Positions 7,588-16,599 are shown, numbered from the stretch's first letter. The stretch: DNA of 64,000 nucleotides from an uncultured Collinsella sp. (GCA_958408685.1 CATYLC010000009.1:20446-84445), one strand, 5' to 3'. Made by a program: numbers and translations. Notes: a model not told the origin generated them from the sequence alone.

Positions 7588-10401
7588 GTGGCTGAGAACC
7601 TAAGCAACCAGTCTGTACCCGAAGCCGCGGCGCGCGTCGCTGCCGTGGTCAACCGCCTCGTTAACCGAATCGGCTCGAATGCCGAGTCCAGGGAGCGTCT
7701 CGCCGAGATCGAGATCCCCGAGGAGCTGCGCGATAATCTGGCGCTGTTCCTGCGCCTGGAACGTCGTGTGCTTAGCGAGTATGATCCCGAGATCGCGGAC
7801 CTGTTCGACAAGATTTTGACAGCCGAGATTGTGGTCAATGCTGGCAACCCCGGTAGCCGCGCTGCCGACGAGTCCGTTGACGAACAGGGCGTGCCCACTG
7901 CCGACGAGCCCACCGCCGTGGCGTTTCGCGAAGTCGTCGATTTGATTGACAGCCTGCCGCTTGATAAGCAGCAGGTCATCGTTCGCGCCTTTACGAGCTT
8001 CTTCCACTTGGCAAACCTGTCGGAGGAGAACTACCGTGTGGCGCAGCTGCGCGAGCGCGAGGCCGGCGCATCGACCGATACCGAGGTCGATCCCGCCAAC
8101 GAACTCACCGTCGCCTATCACCAGTTGGTAAACGAGATGGGCGTCGAGGGTGCCAATGAGCTGCTCGGCAAGCTCGAGTTCCACCCTGTCTTTACCGCAC
8201 ATCCCACCGAGGCCCGTCGTAAGGCCGTCGAGGGCAAGATTCGCCGTATCTCCAACCTGCTGGAGGAGCGTCCGCGTTTGGGCGGCTCCGACCTGGTGGA
8301 GAACGAGCGCCATATGCTGCAGGAGATCGACGCCCTGGTGCGTACGAGCCCCATCGCGCTCAAGAAGCCCACGCCGGTCGAGGAAGCCGATACCATCATC
8401 GACATCTTCGATAACACGCTGTTCGACGTTATCCCCGTCATCTACCGTCGTTTTGACGACTGGGTGCTGGGCGACAAGGCCGGTACCGTGCCGCCGCTGT
8501 GCCCGGCGTTCTTCCATCCCGGCAGCTGGATCGGCTCCGACCGCGACGGCAACCCCAACGTCACCGCCAAGGTGAGCCGCGAAGTCGCCGCCAAGTACTT
8601 CACTCACATGGTGCTCAAGCTCGAGGACAAGTGCCGCCGCATCGGCCACAACCTCACGCTCGAGGCCACCTACAGCAAGCCTTCTGCCGAGCTCATTAAC
8701 CTGTGGAACCATCAGGTCGAGATGAGCCCTCGTTACACGGCCCGCGCCGAGCTGATCTCCGAGCACGAGCCGCATCGCGCCGTCATGCTCGTCATGGCCG
8801 ACCGCCTGAACGCCACCGTGCGCCGCATCACCGACACCATGTACCACAGCGCCGACGAGTTCCTGGATGACCTGCGCGTCGTCCAGCGTTCGCTTGCTGC
8901 CTGCGGTGCCGTCCGTGCCGCCTACGGTCCGGTCCAAACCATCATCTGGCAGGTCGAGTCCTTCGGCTTCCATATGGTCGAGATGGAGTTCCGTCAGCAC
9001 TCCGTGGTGCACGCCCGCGCCCTCAAGGATATCCACGAGAACGGTATCCATGGTGACCTGCAGCCCATGACGCGCGAGGTCATCGACACCTTCCGTGCCA
9101 TCGGTTCCATCCAAAAGCGCTACGGCAAGAAGATGGCACACCGCTACATCATCTCGTTTACCAAGAGTGCCCAGCATGTGGCCGACGTCTTTGAGCTGGC
9201 CCACCTGTCCTTCGCACACGAGGAAGACGTTCCCGAGCTCGACGTGATCCCGCTGTTCGAGCAGCTCGAGGACCTCGAGGGCTGCGTTGACGTGCTCGAC
9301 CAGATGCTTACGCTGCCCGTGGTGCAAAAGCGCCTTGCCCAGACCAACCGCCGCATGGAGGTCATGCTGGGCTATTCCGACTCTTCCAAGGATGCCGGTC
9401 CTACCACGGCCATGCTCGCGCTGCACTCCGCGCAGGAGCGCATCGCCAAGTGGGCAGAGAAGAACGATATCGACCTGGTGCTCATGCACGGTCGCGGCGG
9501 TGCCGTGGGCCGTGGCGGCGGCCCGGCCAACAAGGCCGTGCTGGCGCAGCCCAAGGGTTCGGTCAACTGCTTCTTTAAGCTCACCGAGCAGGGCGAAGTC
9601 ATCTTTGCCCGTTACGGCAACCGCACGCTGGCTCAGCGCCATGTTGAGTCCGTTGCCGCCGCAACGCTTTTGCAGTCGGCCCCGAGTGTCGAGAAGACCA
9701 ACACCGAGACCACGCAGAAGTTCTGGGATATGGCCGAGAAGCTCAACACTGCAAGCCACGAACGCTATCTGGACCTGCTGAACACCGAGGACTTTACACC
9801 GTGGTTCTCGACCGTGACGCCGCTGACCGAGGTCGGTCTGCTGCCGATCGGCTCGCGTCCCGCCAAGCGCGGTCTGGGCGCCAAGTCGCTCGATGACCTG
9901 CGTACCATCCCGTGGATCTTCAGCTGGAGCCAGGCGCGCATTAACCTGGCCGCTTGGTACGGTCTGGGCACCGCCTGCGAGCAGCTTGGCGATCTTGACC
10001 AGCTCAAGGCTGCCTACCAGGAGTGGCCGTTCTTCCGCACCTTTATCGACAACATCGAGATGTCGATCGCCAAGACCGACCAGCGCATCGCCAAGATGTA
10101 TCTGCACCTGGGCGACCGCCAGGATCTGTCCGAGAAGGTCTTTACCGAGATGCAGCTCACGCGTAAGTGGGTCCTTGCCATCGTCGGTGACGAGTGGCCG
10201 CTGCAGCGCCGTCGCGTGCTCGGCTGCGCCGTCCGTGTACGTAACCCCTACGTCGACGCCCTGTCCATCGCCCAGGTCCGCGCCCTTCGCGAGGTGCGTA
10301 TGAACCAGGACGAGATGGCCGAGGAGAAGAAGGCCGAGTACATGAGCCTGATTCTTTCGACTGTGACCGGCGTCTCGGCAGGACTGCAGAACACGGGGTA
10401 A
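7588..10401 (+). CDS. ppc: Phosphoenolpyruvate carboxylase
   Basis: A 937-residue PEP carboxylase that adds bicarbonate to phosphoenolpyruvate to give oxaloacetate, the main anaplerotic entry to C4 acids in a fermenter. Motifs seen: FTAHPTE with the catalytic histidine near residue 205, GSDRDGNP near 315, GYSDSSKDAG near 592, the glycine-rich HGRGGAVGRGGGP loop near 633, and the conserved C-terminal NTG. The frame also offers ATG 7576, but AGGAGG (7569-7574) is then one base away. GTG 7588 has GGAGG four bases upstream and is preferred. A TATAAT at 7538-7543 with a weak TGTCGA -35 (7514-7519) is a candidate promoter. Confidence 0.95.
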   Translation: MAENLSNQSVPEAAARVAAVVNRLVNRIGSNAESRERLAEIEIPEELRDNLALFLRLERRVLSEYDPEIADLFDKILTAEIVVNAGNPGSRAADESVDEQGVPTADEPTAVAFREVVDLIDSLPLDKQQVIVRAFTSFFHLANLSEENYRVAQLREREAGASTDTEVDPANELTVAYHQLVNEMGVEGANELLGKLEFHPVFTAHPTEARRKAVEGKIRRISNLLEERPRLGGSDLVENERHMLQEIDALVRTSPIALKKPTPVEEADTIIDIFDNTLFDVIPVIYRRFDDWVLGDKAGTVPPLCPAFFHPGSWIGSDRDGNPNVTAKVSREVAAKYFTHMVLKLEDKCRRIGHNLTLEATYSKPSAELINLWNHQVEMSPRYTARAELISEHEPHRAVMLVMADRLNATVRRITDTMYHSADEFLDDLRVVQRSLAACGAVRAAYGPVQTIIWQVESFGFHMVEMEFRQHSVVHARALKDIHENGIHGDLQPMTREVIDTFRAIGSIQKRYGKKMAHRYIISFTKSAQHVADVFELAHLSFAHEEDVPELDVIPLFEQLEDLEGCVDVLDQMLTLPVVQKRLAQTNRRMEVMLGYSDSSKDAGPTTAMLALHSAQERIAKWAEKNDIDLVLMHGRGGAVGRGGGPANKAVLAQPKGSVNCFFKLTEQGEVIFARYGNRTLAQRHVESVAAATLLQSAPSVEKTNTETTQKFWDMAEKLNTASHERYLDLLNTEDFTPWFSTVTPLTEVGLLPIGSRPAKRGLGAKSLDDLRTIPWIFSWSQARINLAAWYGLGTACEQLGDLDQLKAAYQEWPFFRTFIDNIEMSIAKTDQRIAKMYLHLGDRQDLSEKVFTEMQLTRKWVLAIVGDEWPLQRRRVLGCAVRVRNPYVDALSIAQVRALREVRMNQDEMAEEKKAEYMSLILSTVTGVSAGLQNTG

Positions 10402-10424
10402 TCGATAGCCCTGTGGCTCTCACC

Positions 10425-10551
10425 GGGACCCGACGGGTTTCCCTCTGAATGCGTCCTCGCACTTGAAGCCCCCTTATCCTGCTCCTTCGGAGCTGCGGAT
10501 AAGGGGGCTTCGTGCTGCGGAATGCATTCAGAGGGAAACCCGTCGGGTCCC
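10425..10551. ncRNA. Long hairpin with conserved internal core, copy 1
   Basis: Perfect 28-bp outer arms (10425-10452 with 10524-10551), a 15-bp inner stem (10465-10479 with 10497-10511) and a terminal GCTCC-TTC-GGAGC hairpin. Between the stems, two 12-base segments face each other: GTCCTCGCACTT (10453-10464) and GTGCTGCGGAAT (10512-10523). Copy 2 at 13027-13151 has GTCCTCGGACAT and GTCCTGCGGAAT in the same places, so GCAC:GTGC becomes GGAC:GTCC, a compensatory change. It may be an RNA motif or a palindromic mobile element. The rest of the 10402-10946 gap has no gene; 10620-10646 looks like a decayed right-hand half core. Confidence 0.65.
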
Positions 10552-10946
10552 TTCGTCCTCGGTCTTCTAGGATTAAATCTGATGAAAATAAAGTGCGCTT
10601 CGCGCTCAATGTGGAGTGCGGCGAGGGCTTCTTGCGTCCTGCGGAGTGTGCCTAAAAGTAAACTAATGGCGGACCCTGCGATGTCCGGTCTTCGGCGGAT
10701 TACTGGCTGGGAAAAGCTGGCGCGCTTCGCGCGTTTTGGATGGGGTCTATCCCGGTGGCGCATTTGGTGCTTCTCGCCTTACGACTGTTGCGGCTGCGGT
10801 CCCGTTTGGGATCGTGGCCGTTTTGTTGTGGGTCAAATATGAACGTTGTGTTAATGAGTCGGTGGACGGTGGTGTTTTTCGGTGAGCGGCGTATCCTTCC
10901 AACGGTTTATCTAGTGTGTCAGTTGAAAGGAAGAGGGCGCTCGTCA

Positions 10947-12224
10947 TTGTTTGAATGTGAACTGCCGTTTGACCACAAGACGTTGCATCTGGAGCTCGAG
11001 GATAAGAACTTCGCGGGTGTGATGGAAGGTCATCAAAACGAGTTTAAGACTACAAAATCGCAGGAAGAGCTGGTAGAGGAGTCGCTTGCCAACCCTTATG
11101 GTTCGCCTTCGCTCGAGGAGCTTTGTGCTGGCAAGAAGGATATCGTCATTATTAGCTCCGATCATACGCGCCCCGTTCCCTCGCGTGTGACGATGCCTAT
11201 TCTGCTGCATCACATCCATTCCGCTGCGCCCGAGGCTCGCGTGCGTATTTTGGTTGCTACGGGTATGCATCGTCCGTCGACGCACGAGGAGCTCGTCAAC
11301 AAGTACGGCGAGGAGATCGTTGCCAACGAGGAAATCGTTATGCACGTCGCGACTGACGACAGCATGATGAAAAAGATCGGCACCCTGCCTTCTGGTGGCG
11401 AGTGCATCATCAACAAGATTGCTGCCGATTGCGATCTGCTGCTTGCCGAGGGCTTTATTGAGCCGCACTTCTTTGCCGGTTTCTCTGGTAGCCGCAAGTC
11501 CGTCCTGCCTGGCATCGCCAGCTACAAGACCATCATGTACAACCACAACGGTCAGTTTGTGAACGATTCCCATTCGCGTGCCGGCAACCTGTGCCACAAC
11601 CACGTGAGCGAGGACATGTTTGCCGCTGCCGAGATGGCTCACCTTGCCTTTGTGCTCAACGTGGTGCTCAACGGCAAGCACGAGGTCATCGGCTCCTTTG
11701 CCGGCGACATCCACAAGGCGCACGAGGCTGGCTGCGAGTTCGTGAAGAGCCTTGCCGGTGTTGAGCCCGTCGAGTGCGAGATTGCCATCACCACCAACGG
11801 CGGCTACCCGCTCGACCAGAACATCTATCAGGCCGTGAAGGGCATGTGCTCTGCCGAGGCTACGCTTCCCGAGGGCGGCGTGATCATCGACGTCGCCGGC
11901 TGTGCCGACGGTCACGGTGGCGAGGGCTTCTATCACAACATCGCCGACAACGATCCGGCGGAGTTTGAGCGTGCCTGCATCGACCGTCCTAAGGACGAGA
12001 CCCTGCCCGACCAGTGGACGAGCCAGATCTTTGCCCGCATCCTGGCGCATCACCCTGTGATCATGGTCACCGACCTGTGCGATCACCAGATGATCAAGGA
12101 TATGCACATGACGCCGGTCAACACCCTCGATGAGGCGCTCAAGCTCGCCTTTGAGATGAAGGGTGCCGATGCCAAGGTGGCCGTCATTCCCGATGGCCTG
12201 GGCGTTGTCGTCGCACAGCACTAG
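10947..12224 (+). CDS. larA: Lactate racemase, nickel-pincer enzyme
   Basis: A 425-residue LarA protein that interconverts L- and D-lactate in the cytoplasm using the nickel-pincer nucleotide cofactor. With TTG 10947 as start, every key residue has the number known for Lactobacillus plantarum LarA: Asp72 and Arg75 (SDHTRPVP), His108 (TGMHRPS), His174 (FIEPHFF), Lys184 (GSRKSVLPG) and His200. This strongly supports the TTG start, which has AAGAGG (10931-10936) ten bases upstream. ATG 10854 in the same frame would add about 30 non-conserved residues. larD follows 49 bases downstream. Cofactor genes larB and larC lie just beyond on the opposite strand. Confidence 0.95.
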   Translation: MFECELPFDHKTLHLELEDKNFAGVMEGHQNEFKTTKSQEELVEESLANPYGSPSLEELCAGKKDIVIISSDHTRPVPSRVTMPILLHHIHSAAPEARVRILVATGMHRPSTHEELVNKYGEEIVANEEIVMHVATDDSMMKKIGTLPSGGECIINKIAADCDLLLAEGFIEPHFFAGFSGSRKSVLPGIASYKTIMYNHNGQFVNDSHSRAGNLCHNHVSEDMFAAAEMAHLAFVLNVVLNGKHEVIGSFAGDIHKAHEAGCEFVKSLAGVEPVECEIAITTNGGYPLDQNIYQAVKGMCSAEATLPEGGVIIDVAGCADGHGGEGFYHNIADNDPAEFERACIDRPKDETLPDQWTSQIFARILAHHPVIMVTDLCDHQMIKDMHMTPVNTLDEALKLAFEMKGADAKVAVIPDGLGVVVAQH

Positions 12225-12273
12225 TACGCGGCCTAAACGAATCGTTTATAACCGACAAGAAAGATAAGGTTTT

Positions 12274-13005
12274 ATGCTTACCAAACTCCTCTGCGAATTC
12301 GGCGCAACGGCCCTCATGATCATCTTTGGCGTGGGCGTGCACTGCGATACCGTGCTTAAGGGCACCAAGTATCAGGGCTCCGGCCACATGTTTGCCATCA
12401 CCACCTGGTCTTTTGGCATCTCGGTCGCCTTGTTTATCTTTGGCGGCGCCGTGTGCATGAACCCCGCCATGGTGCTTGCCCAGTGCATCGTGGGCCTGGT
12501 GCCGTGGAGCAGCTGCATCCCCTTCATGATTGCCGATATGCTCGGCGGCTTTGTGGGCGCCGTGATCGCGTGGTTGATGTATGCCGATGAGTTCAAGGCT
12601 TCCGACGGCGTCGTCGACCCTATTGCCCAGCGCAACATCTTCTCGACCAACCCCACCACCGAGGGCACCAACTATGCCCGCAACTTCTTCTGCGAGGCTA
12701 TCTGCACCTTTGTGTTCATCAGCGCCATCCTGGCTACCGCTAGCCGTGCCGGCGAGAACGTTTTGATGCTCGCTATCTGCGTCGGTCTGATCGTTTGGGC
12801 TGTTGGCATGGGCATGGGCGGCATCACCGGCTTCGCCATGAACCAGGCTCGTGACCTTGGTCCTCGCATGGCCTATCAGGTGCTGCCGATTAAGAACAAG
12901 GCTGACAACAACTGGAAGTACGGCCTGCTCGTTCCTGGCATCGCTCCGTTTGTCGGTGCCGCTCTGGCCGCGCTGTTTGTGCACGGTTTCTTGGGCATGT
13001 TCTAG
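12274..13005 (+). CDS. larD: Aquaglyceroporin-family lactic acid channel
   Basis: A 243-residue MIP/GlpF-family channel. The first pore motif is NPA (VCMNPAMVLAQ, about residue 67); the second is NQA (FAMNQARDLGPR, about residue 190) instead of NPA, a mild variation that family members tolerate. The sequence resembles LarD of L. plantarum (MIIFGVGVHCDTVLKGTKY start, VLPIKNKAD near the end), shown there to transport lactic acid. Its position directly after larA supports lactate rather than glycerol as the physiological substrate. Translation starts at ATG 12274 after AAGAAAGATAAGG. A long palindrome follows. Confidence 0.88.
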   Translation: MLTKLLCEFGATALMIIFGVGVHCDTVLKGTKYQGSGHMFAITTWSFGISVALFIFGGAVCMNPAMVLAQCIVGLVPWSSCIPFMIADMLGGFVGAVIAWLMYADEFKASDGVVDPIAQRNIFSTNPTTEGTNYARNFFCEAICTFVFISAILATASRAGENVLMLAICVGLIVWAVGMGMGGITGFAMNQARDLGPRMAYQVLPIKNKADNNWKYGLLVPGIAPFVGAALAALFVHGFLGMF

Positions 13006-13026
13006 TCTGAGGCTACATAGTTGTCC

Positions 13027-13151
13027 GCTGGCCGCATGGGGTAACTTCTCAGCGCGTCCTCGGACATGCAAAAAGGCTCGCTGCGCACTTCGTGCGGCGA
13101 GCCTTTTTGCGTCCTGCGGAATGCGCTGGGAAGTTACCCCATGCGGCCAGC
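13027..13151. ncRNA. Long hairpin with conserved internal core, copy 2
   Basis: Outer arms 13027-13055 and 13123-13151 pair over 29 bases with one mismatch, and the inner stem is 13068-13080 with 13098-13110. The two facing 12-base segments (13056-13067 and 13111-13122) match those of the copy at 10425-10551 while the stems are unrelated in sequence, so the core and the architecture are conserved, not the whole element. It lies directly after larD. The following 13152-13322 is GT-rich with no gene seen. Confidence 0.65.
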
Positions 13152-13322
13152 TGCGGGGTCTTTGTTGCGTTCGTACAAGCAACCCAACATATATATCTGA
13201 ATTTGGATGGGAGGGGCTTGTTGCTGGTAGGGGCGTTGGGCCGCTGTCGACACTTTGGGATGGATTGTGCTTTGGGTTCGGGTCTTTGAGATGAGGGCGG
13301 AACTTTGGGATAAGGGGTTTAC

Positions 13323-13862
13323 TTAGTTGAAGAGGGGCTTTATGGCTGATAAGTAGTCTTTGGCTACGTCGGCTTTGTCTGCTTGGAAGTTGTGCCAGGC
13401 CCACCATTGGACGGTGGCTACGAAGCTTGAGGCTATGTGGTGTAGTAAGAAACTGCGGTCCATGGTGCCAGCGGGGCCTGTGGAGTCGGCGGGGACGGTT
13501 TCGGCTGCTCGTGACATGATGGTCTTGCGTAAGCAGTCGGCGAAGACGCGGGAGCCGGCGCCGGCTACGAGGGCTCGAACGCCCTGGCGGCGCTCCCAGA
13601 GGTTGTTGAGGATATGCTCGACCTGCACGAGTGGGTCGTCGAGCGGTGTGCCATCGTCGTCGAGGGCGTGGGTACAGATGTCGCTCACGAGCTCGGACAG
13701 TAGGTCGTCTTTGCTCTTAAAGAGGCCGTAGAATGTCGCGCGGCCTACGTGAGCGCGCGCGATGATGTCGCCGACGGTAATCTTGCCGTAGTCCACTTCG
13801 CGTAGCAGCTCGGAGAACGCCGCAACGATGGCAGCGCGGCTTTTTTCTTTGCGGGCATCCAT
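13323..13862 (-). CDS. TetR/AcrR-family transcriptional regulator
   Basis: A 179-residue regulator with an N-terminal TetR helix-turn-helix (about residues 8-53: ITVGDIIARAHVGRATFYGLFKSKDDLL) and a divergent all-helical C-terminal ligand domain. ATG at 13862 is chosen because it follows the larC stop by two bases, which suggests translational coupling; the longer upstream frame would lie inside larC. As last gene of larB-larC-tetR, it may control lactate racemase cofactor genes or larA-larD, which is an inference from position. L. plantarum instead uses the Crp/Fnr-type regulator LarR. Confidence 0.82.
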   Translation of the reverse strand: MDARKEKSRAAIVAAFSELLREVDYGKITVGDIIARAHVGRATFYGLFKSKDDLLSELVSDICTHALDDDGTPLDDPLVQVEHILNNLWERRQGVRALVAGAGSRVFADCLRKTIMSRAAETVPADSTGPAGTMDRSFLLHHIASSFVATVQWWAWHNFQADKADVAKDYLSAIKPLFN

Positions 13863-13864
13863 GG

Positions 13865-14800
13865 CTATGCATCCACGTGAACGAGCAGACAACGGAGCGT
13901 GCCGGAGCAACCCTCGTAGGGGCGCTTACCGGCGCCGTAGCCGACGGCCTCGATGCGGTAGCGGGCCGGTAGGTGCTCGGACGTGCGCAGTGCGGCGACG
14001 ATGGCGGCGCCCGTGGGCGTCACGAGCTCGCCGGCGACCGGTGCGGGCGTGAGGGCGATATTGCCTGCCTGGCATAGGTTGACGACGGCGGGCACCGGGA
14101 TGGGCATAAGGCCGTGGGCACAGTGGATGGTGCCGTGACCCTCGGAGAGCGACTCGACGACAATGTCCTCGATACCCAGGTCATCGAGACAGATGGCGAC
14201 CGAGCAGATGTCGACGATGGAGTCGATGGCGCCTACCTCGTGGAACATGACGGTCTCGGGCGTTTTGCCGTGGGCCTTGGCCTCGGCGGCGGCGAGCGCG
14301 GTAAAGATGGCGAGCGCGCGGCGCTTGGCGCCATCGCTTAACTGCGAGCCATCGATGATGGCGGCGACATCCGCCAAAGAACGGTGGTGATGGTGGTGGG
14401 TGTGGTGATGATCTTCGTGCTCATGGGCGTGGCCCTCATGGTCGTGCTCATGGCAGTGCTCGTGTTCGTGCCCGCCATGATCATGATGGTGATGCTCATG
14501 CTCATGCCCGTGCTCGTGCTCGTGCGTGTGCTCGACAGCTGTTTCGTTGCCGTAGAGCCAGGCCATATCGTGGTCGTGGTTCTCGAGTCCCTCTGCAAGC
14601 TGGACGTCGAAATCGCAGGCGTCGATGCCATGCTTGTTTGCACGCGTGACGGCGATCGTAAAGCCGTCGACCGGCAGTGTGGCGAGCTGTTCGCGCAGGT
14701 GCTCCTCGCTGGCGCCCAGATCGAGCAGGGCCGCGACGGTCATATCGCCGCTGATGCCTGAGGTGCCGTCGATGATAAGCGTGTGCTGATGATTGGACAT
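13865..14800 (-). CDS. larC: LarC1-type nickel insertion protein, lacking the C-terminal domain
   Basis: A 311-residue protein matching the N-terminal half of LarC (formerly DUF111): a DGTSGISGDM start, a very long His/Glu/Asp-rich stretch (about residues 88-140) likely to bind or store nickel, then FHEVGAIDSIVDI and PVAGELVTPTGAAI. LarC is the CTP-dependent cyclometallase that inserts nickel into the pincer cofactor. In L. plantarum a frameshift joins LarC1 to the C-terminal LarC2, which binds CTP. Here the frame stops after YEGCSGTLRC... and tetR starts two bases later, so no LarC2 segment follows in any frame. ATG 14800 follows TAAGGAGC; larB ends ten bases upstream. Confidence 0.88.
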   Translation of the reverse strand: MSNHQHTLIIDGTSGISGDMTVAALLDLGASEEHLREQLATLPVDGFTIAVTRANKHGIDACDFDVQLAEGLENHDHDMAWLYGNETAVEHTHEHEHGHEHEHHHHDHGGHEHEHCHEHDHEGHAHEHEDHHHTHHHHHRSLADVAAIIDGSQLSDGAKRRALAIFTALAAAEAKAHGKTPETVMFHEVGAIDSIVDICSVAICLDDLGIEDIVVESLSEGHGTIHCAHGLMPIPVPAVVNLCQAGNIALTPAPVAGELVTPTGAAIVAALRTSEHLPARYRIEAVGYGAGKRPYEGCSGTLRCLLVHVDA

Positions 14801-14810
14801 GGAATGCTCC

Positions 14811-15593
14811 TTAGCGGGCGCGGGGTGTGCCGGCGCTCAGATGATTGATAAGACTTGCCTGGTAGGCGGCGCCAAAGCCGTTGTCGATATTGACGACCGA
14901 AACGCCGCTGGCACAGGAGTTGAGCATGGCGAGCAGTGCAGCTACGCCACCAAAACTTGCGCCGTAGCCAACGCTGGTGGGAACGGCGATGACCGGACAG
15001 CTCACCAGACCGCCGATAACGCTCGCCAGCGCGCCCTCCATGCCGGCGATGGCGATGACCACCTGCGCCTGGGCAAGTTCCTCGGCATGCGCGAGCAGGC
15101 GGTGCAGGCCGGCGACACCTACGTCGTAGAGGCGGTCGACCTCGTTGCCATAGAACTCGGCCGTCAACGCGGCTTCCTCGGCGACGGGCAAGTCGCTCGT
15201 GCCGGCGCAGGCGACGACGATGCGTCCGTTGCCAGTAGGGGAGGGCTTGCCGCCCACGAGGGCGAGCTGCGCGTCCGGGACATATCCCAGGTCGATGTCG
15301 TTGTCGAGGAGCTCCGAGGTACGGGCTGCCTTTTCGGCGTCCAGGCGCGTGACCAGGATGCGCTCCTGGCCGGCATCGCGCAGCGCCTCGATAATGGCGG
15401 CAATCTGCTCGGCGGTTTTACCGGCACCGTAGACAACCTCGCCGGCTCCCTGGCGTACCCCGCGTGAAAGATCGAGCTGCGCAAAACCCAGATCGGCGGT
15501 TGGCGCCGTTTGGATGCGCGCGAGGGCGACTGCCGGGGTGACTGCTCCGCCGGCAACATCGCTCAGCAATTGCTCAAGATCTTGCTTATCCAT
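14811..15593 (-). CDS. larB: Nickel-pincer cofactor biosynthesis protein LarB
   Basis: A 260-residue LarB, the AIR-carboxylase/PurE-like enzyme that carboxylates and hydrolyses nicotinic acid adenine dinucleotide as the first step of pincer cofactor synthesis. The C-terminal part has the PurE-like fold signatures ACAGTSDLPVAEEA, AGMEGALASVIGGL and PVIAVPTSVGYG. ATG 15593 is selected because GAAGGG lies about seven bases upstream on the minus strand; the frame extends 11 codons further without a better site. It is the first gene of a larB-larC-tetR unit that runs toward larA-larD. LarE, which adds the sulfurs, is not in the window. Confidence 0.92.
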   Translation of the reverse strand: MDKQDLEQLLSDVAGGAVTPAVALARIQTAPTADLGFAQLDLSRGVRQGAGEVVYGAGKTAEQIAAIIEALRDAGQERILVTRLDAEKAARTSELLDNDIDLGYVPDAQLALVGGKPSPTGNGRIVVACAGTSDLPVAEEAALTAEFYGNEVDRLYDVGVAGLHRLLAHAEELAQAQVVIAIAGMEGALASVIGGLVSCPVIAVPTSVGYGASFGGVAALLAMLNSCASGVSVVNIDNGFGAAYQASLINHLSAGTPRAR

Positions 15594-15637
15594 ATATGTT
15601 CCCTTCGACGGCGCAAAGTCTAGCACTCAAAGGGTAT

Positions 15638-15671
15638 GTTTCCGAACACTAAGACAAAATTGTTCGGAAAC
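15638..15671. promoter_or_regulatory. Operator-like inverted repeat upstream of larB
   Basis: A perfect 11-bp inverted repeat, GTTTCCGAACA (15638-15648) and TGTTCGGAAAC (15661-15671), with a 12-bp spacer, about 45 bases upstream of the larB start. The left arm overlaps a possible minus-strand -35, with TAGACT as a possible -10. It is a candidate operator for the TetR protein of the same operon. Confidence 0.5.
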
Positions 15672-15707
15672 TATAGGACAGACTGATTCAATTGTTAGAC
15701 GGATCGG

Positions 15708-16343
15708 CTAGTCACGCAGGATGATGTCCATGGCGAGCATCAGGTTGCGCTCGTCGATGGCAAACGGGGCGGCTTCGCGCGTCTTGGGCTTGGCGCAAAA
15801 CGCGATGCCCGTGCCCGCGGCCTGAATCATGGGGATGTCGTTTGCCCCGTCGCCGATTGCCACGGTATGGGCCATGTCGACACCGCACTCAACTGCCCAG
15901 TCCAGCAGCTGGATGAGCTTGGACTCCTTGGTCACAATGTCTGCCGCCAGCTTACCGGTGAGCTTGCCGTCCACGACCTCCAGGCGGTTAGCCAGGCAAA
16001 AGTCGATACCCGCGGCGGCCACGATCTTATCGGCGACCTCGTGGAAGCCGCCGCTTACCACGCCGACCTTCCAGCCCTTGCTGTGCGCCGAGCGCACAAG
16101 CTCCAGCGCGCCGGGGGTAAACGTCACGCGCTCAAAGGTGCGCTCGAACACGCTCTCATCCAAGCCGGCAAGCAGCCCCACGCGCTCCTCGAGTGCCTGC
16201 TTAAAGTCCAGTTCGCCGCGCATGGCGCGCTCAGTGATCTTCGCCACTTGCTCGCCTACGCCGGCCTCCTCGCCCAACAGGTCGATGACCTCCTGGTTGA
16301 TGAGCGTGGAGTCGATATCCATAACGATGAGGCGTGCAGTCAT
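15708..16343 (-). CDS. serB: Phosphoserine phosphatase (HAD family)
   Basis: A 211-residue HAD hydrolase with the SerB signatures: MDIDSTLI (catalytic aspartates, residues 8 and 10), the cap motif EVIDLLGEEAGVGEQV, VSGGFHEVADKI (Ser motif II), and GDGANDIPM (motif IV). It would hydrolyse phosphoserine in the last step of serine synthesis. ATG 16343 follows GGAAGGG; the longer frame upstream is rejected. It is divergent from aspS. Confidence 0.9.
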   Translation of the reverse strand: MTARLIVMDIDSTLINQEVIDLLGEEAGVGEQVAKITERAMRGELDFKQALEERVGLLAGLDESVFERTFERVTFTPGALELVRSAHSKGWKVGVVSGGFHEVADKIVAAAGIDFCLANRLEVVDGKLTGKLAADIVTKESKLIQLLDWAVECGVDMAHTVAIGDGANDIPMIQAAGTGIAFCAKPKTREAAPFAIDERNLMLAMDIILRD

Positions 16344-16599
16344 GGCGGGCCCTTCCGAGTGCAGTTGTATTGGGGCACATTGTCGCACGCCGCACGCCTT
16401 GGCGACGGCCAGGCCGCGTCAATTGTTTCGTCTCCGTCAAGTCTTTGGGCAGGAGCCACTTTTTCGCGGCACATCGACGCGGGTGCGATAAGATAGAACG
16501 CCATGTCCGGCTGCGCGGTTTACGCAGGCTGGGCAAATCTGTACGACGCTGCCCGGAACGACACGGGGCGGCACAGATCCATAAAGGAGGATCACTGGT

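Noticed and set aside
7600..10107. 835-codon open frame on the minus strand
   Set aside because: It is antisense to ppc, whose motifs are complete. High-GC genes commonly give long antisense frames; the translated product is rich in Leu, Gly, His and Arg without domains.
14384..14761. Met/Val-rich plus-strand frame that looks like a membrane protein
   Set aside because: It is the complement of the His-rich codons (CAC/CAT) of larC, which read as GTG/ATG on the other strand.
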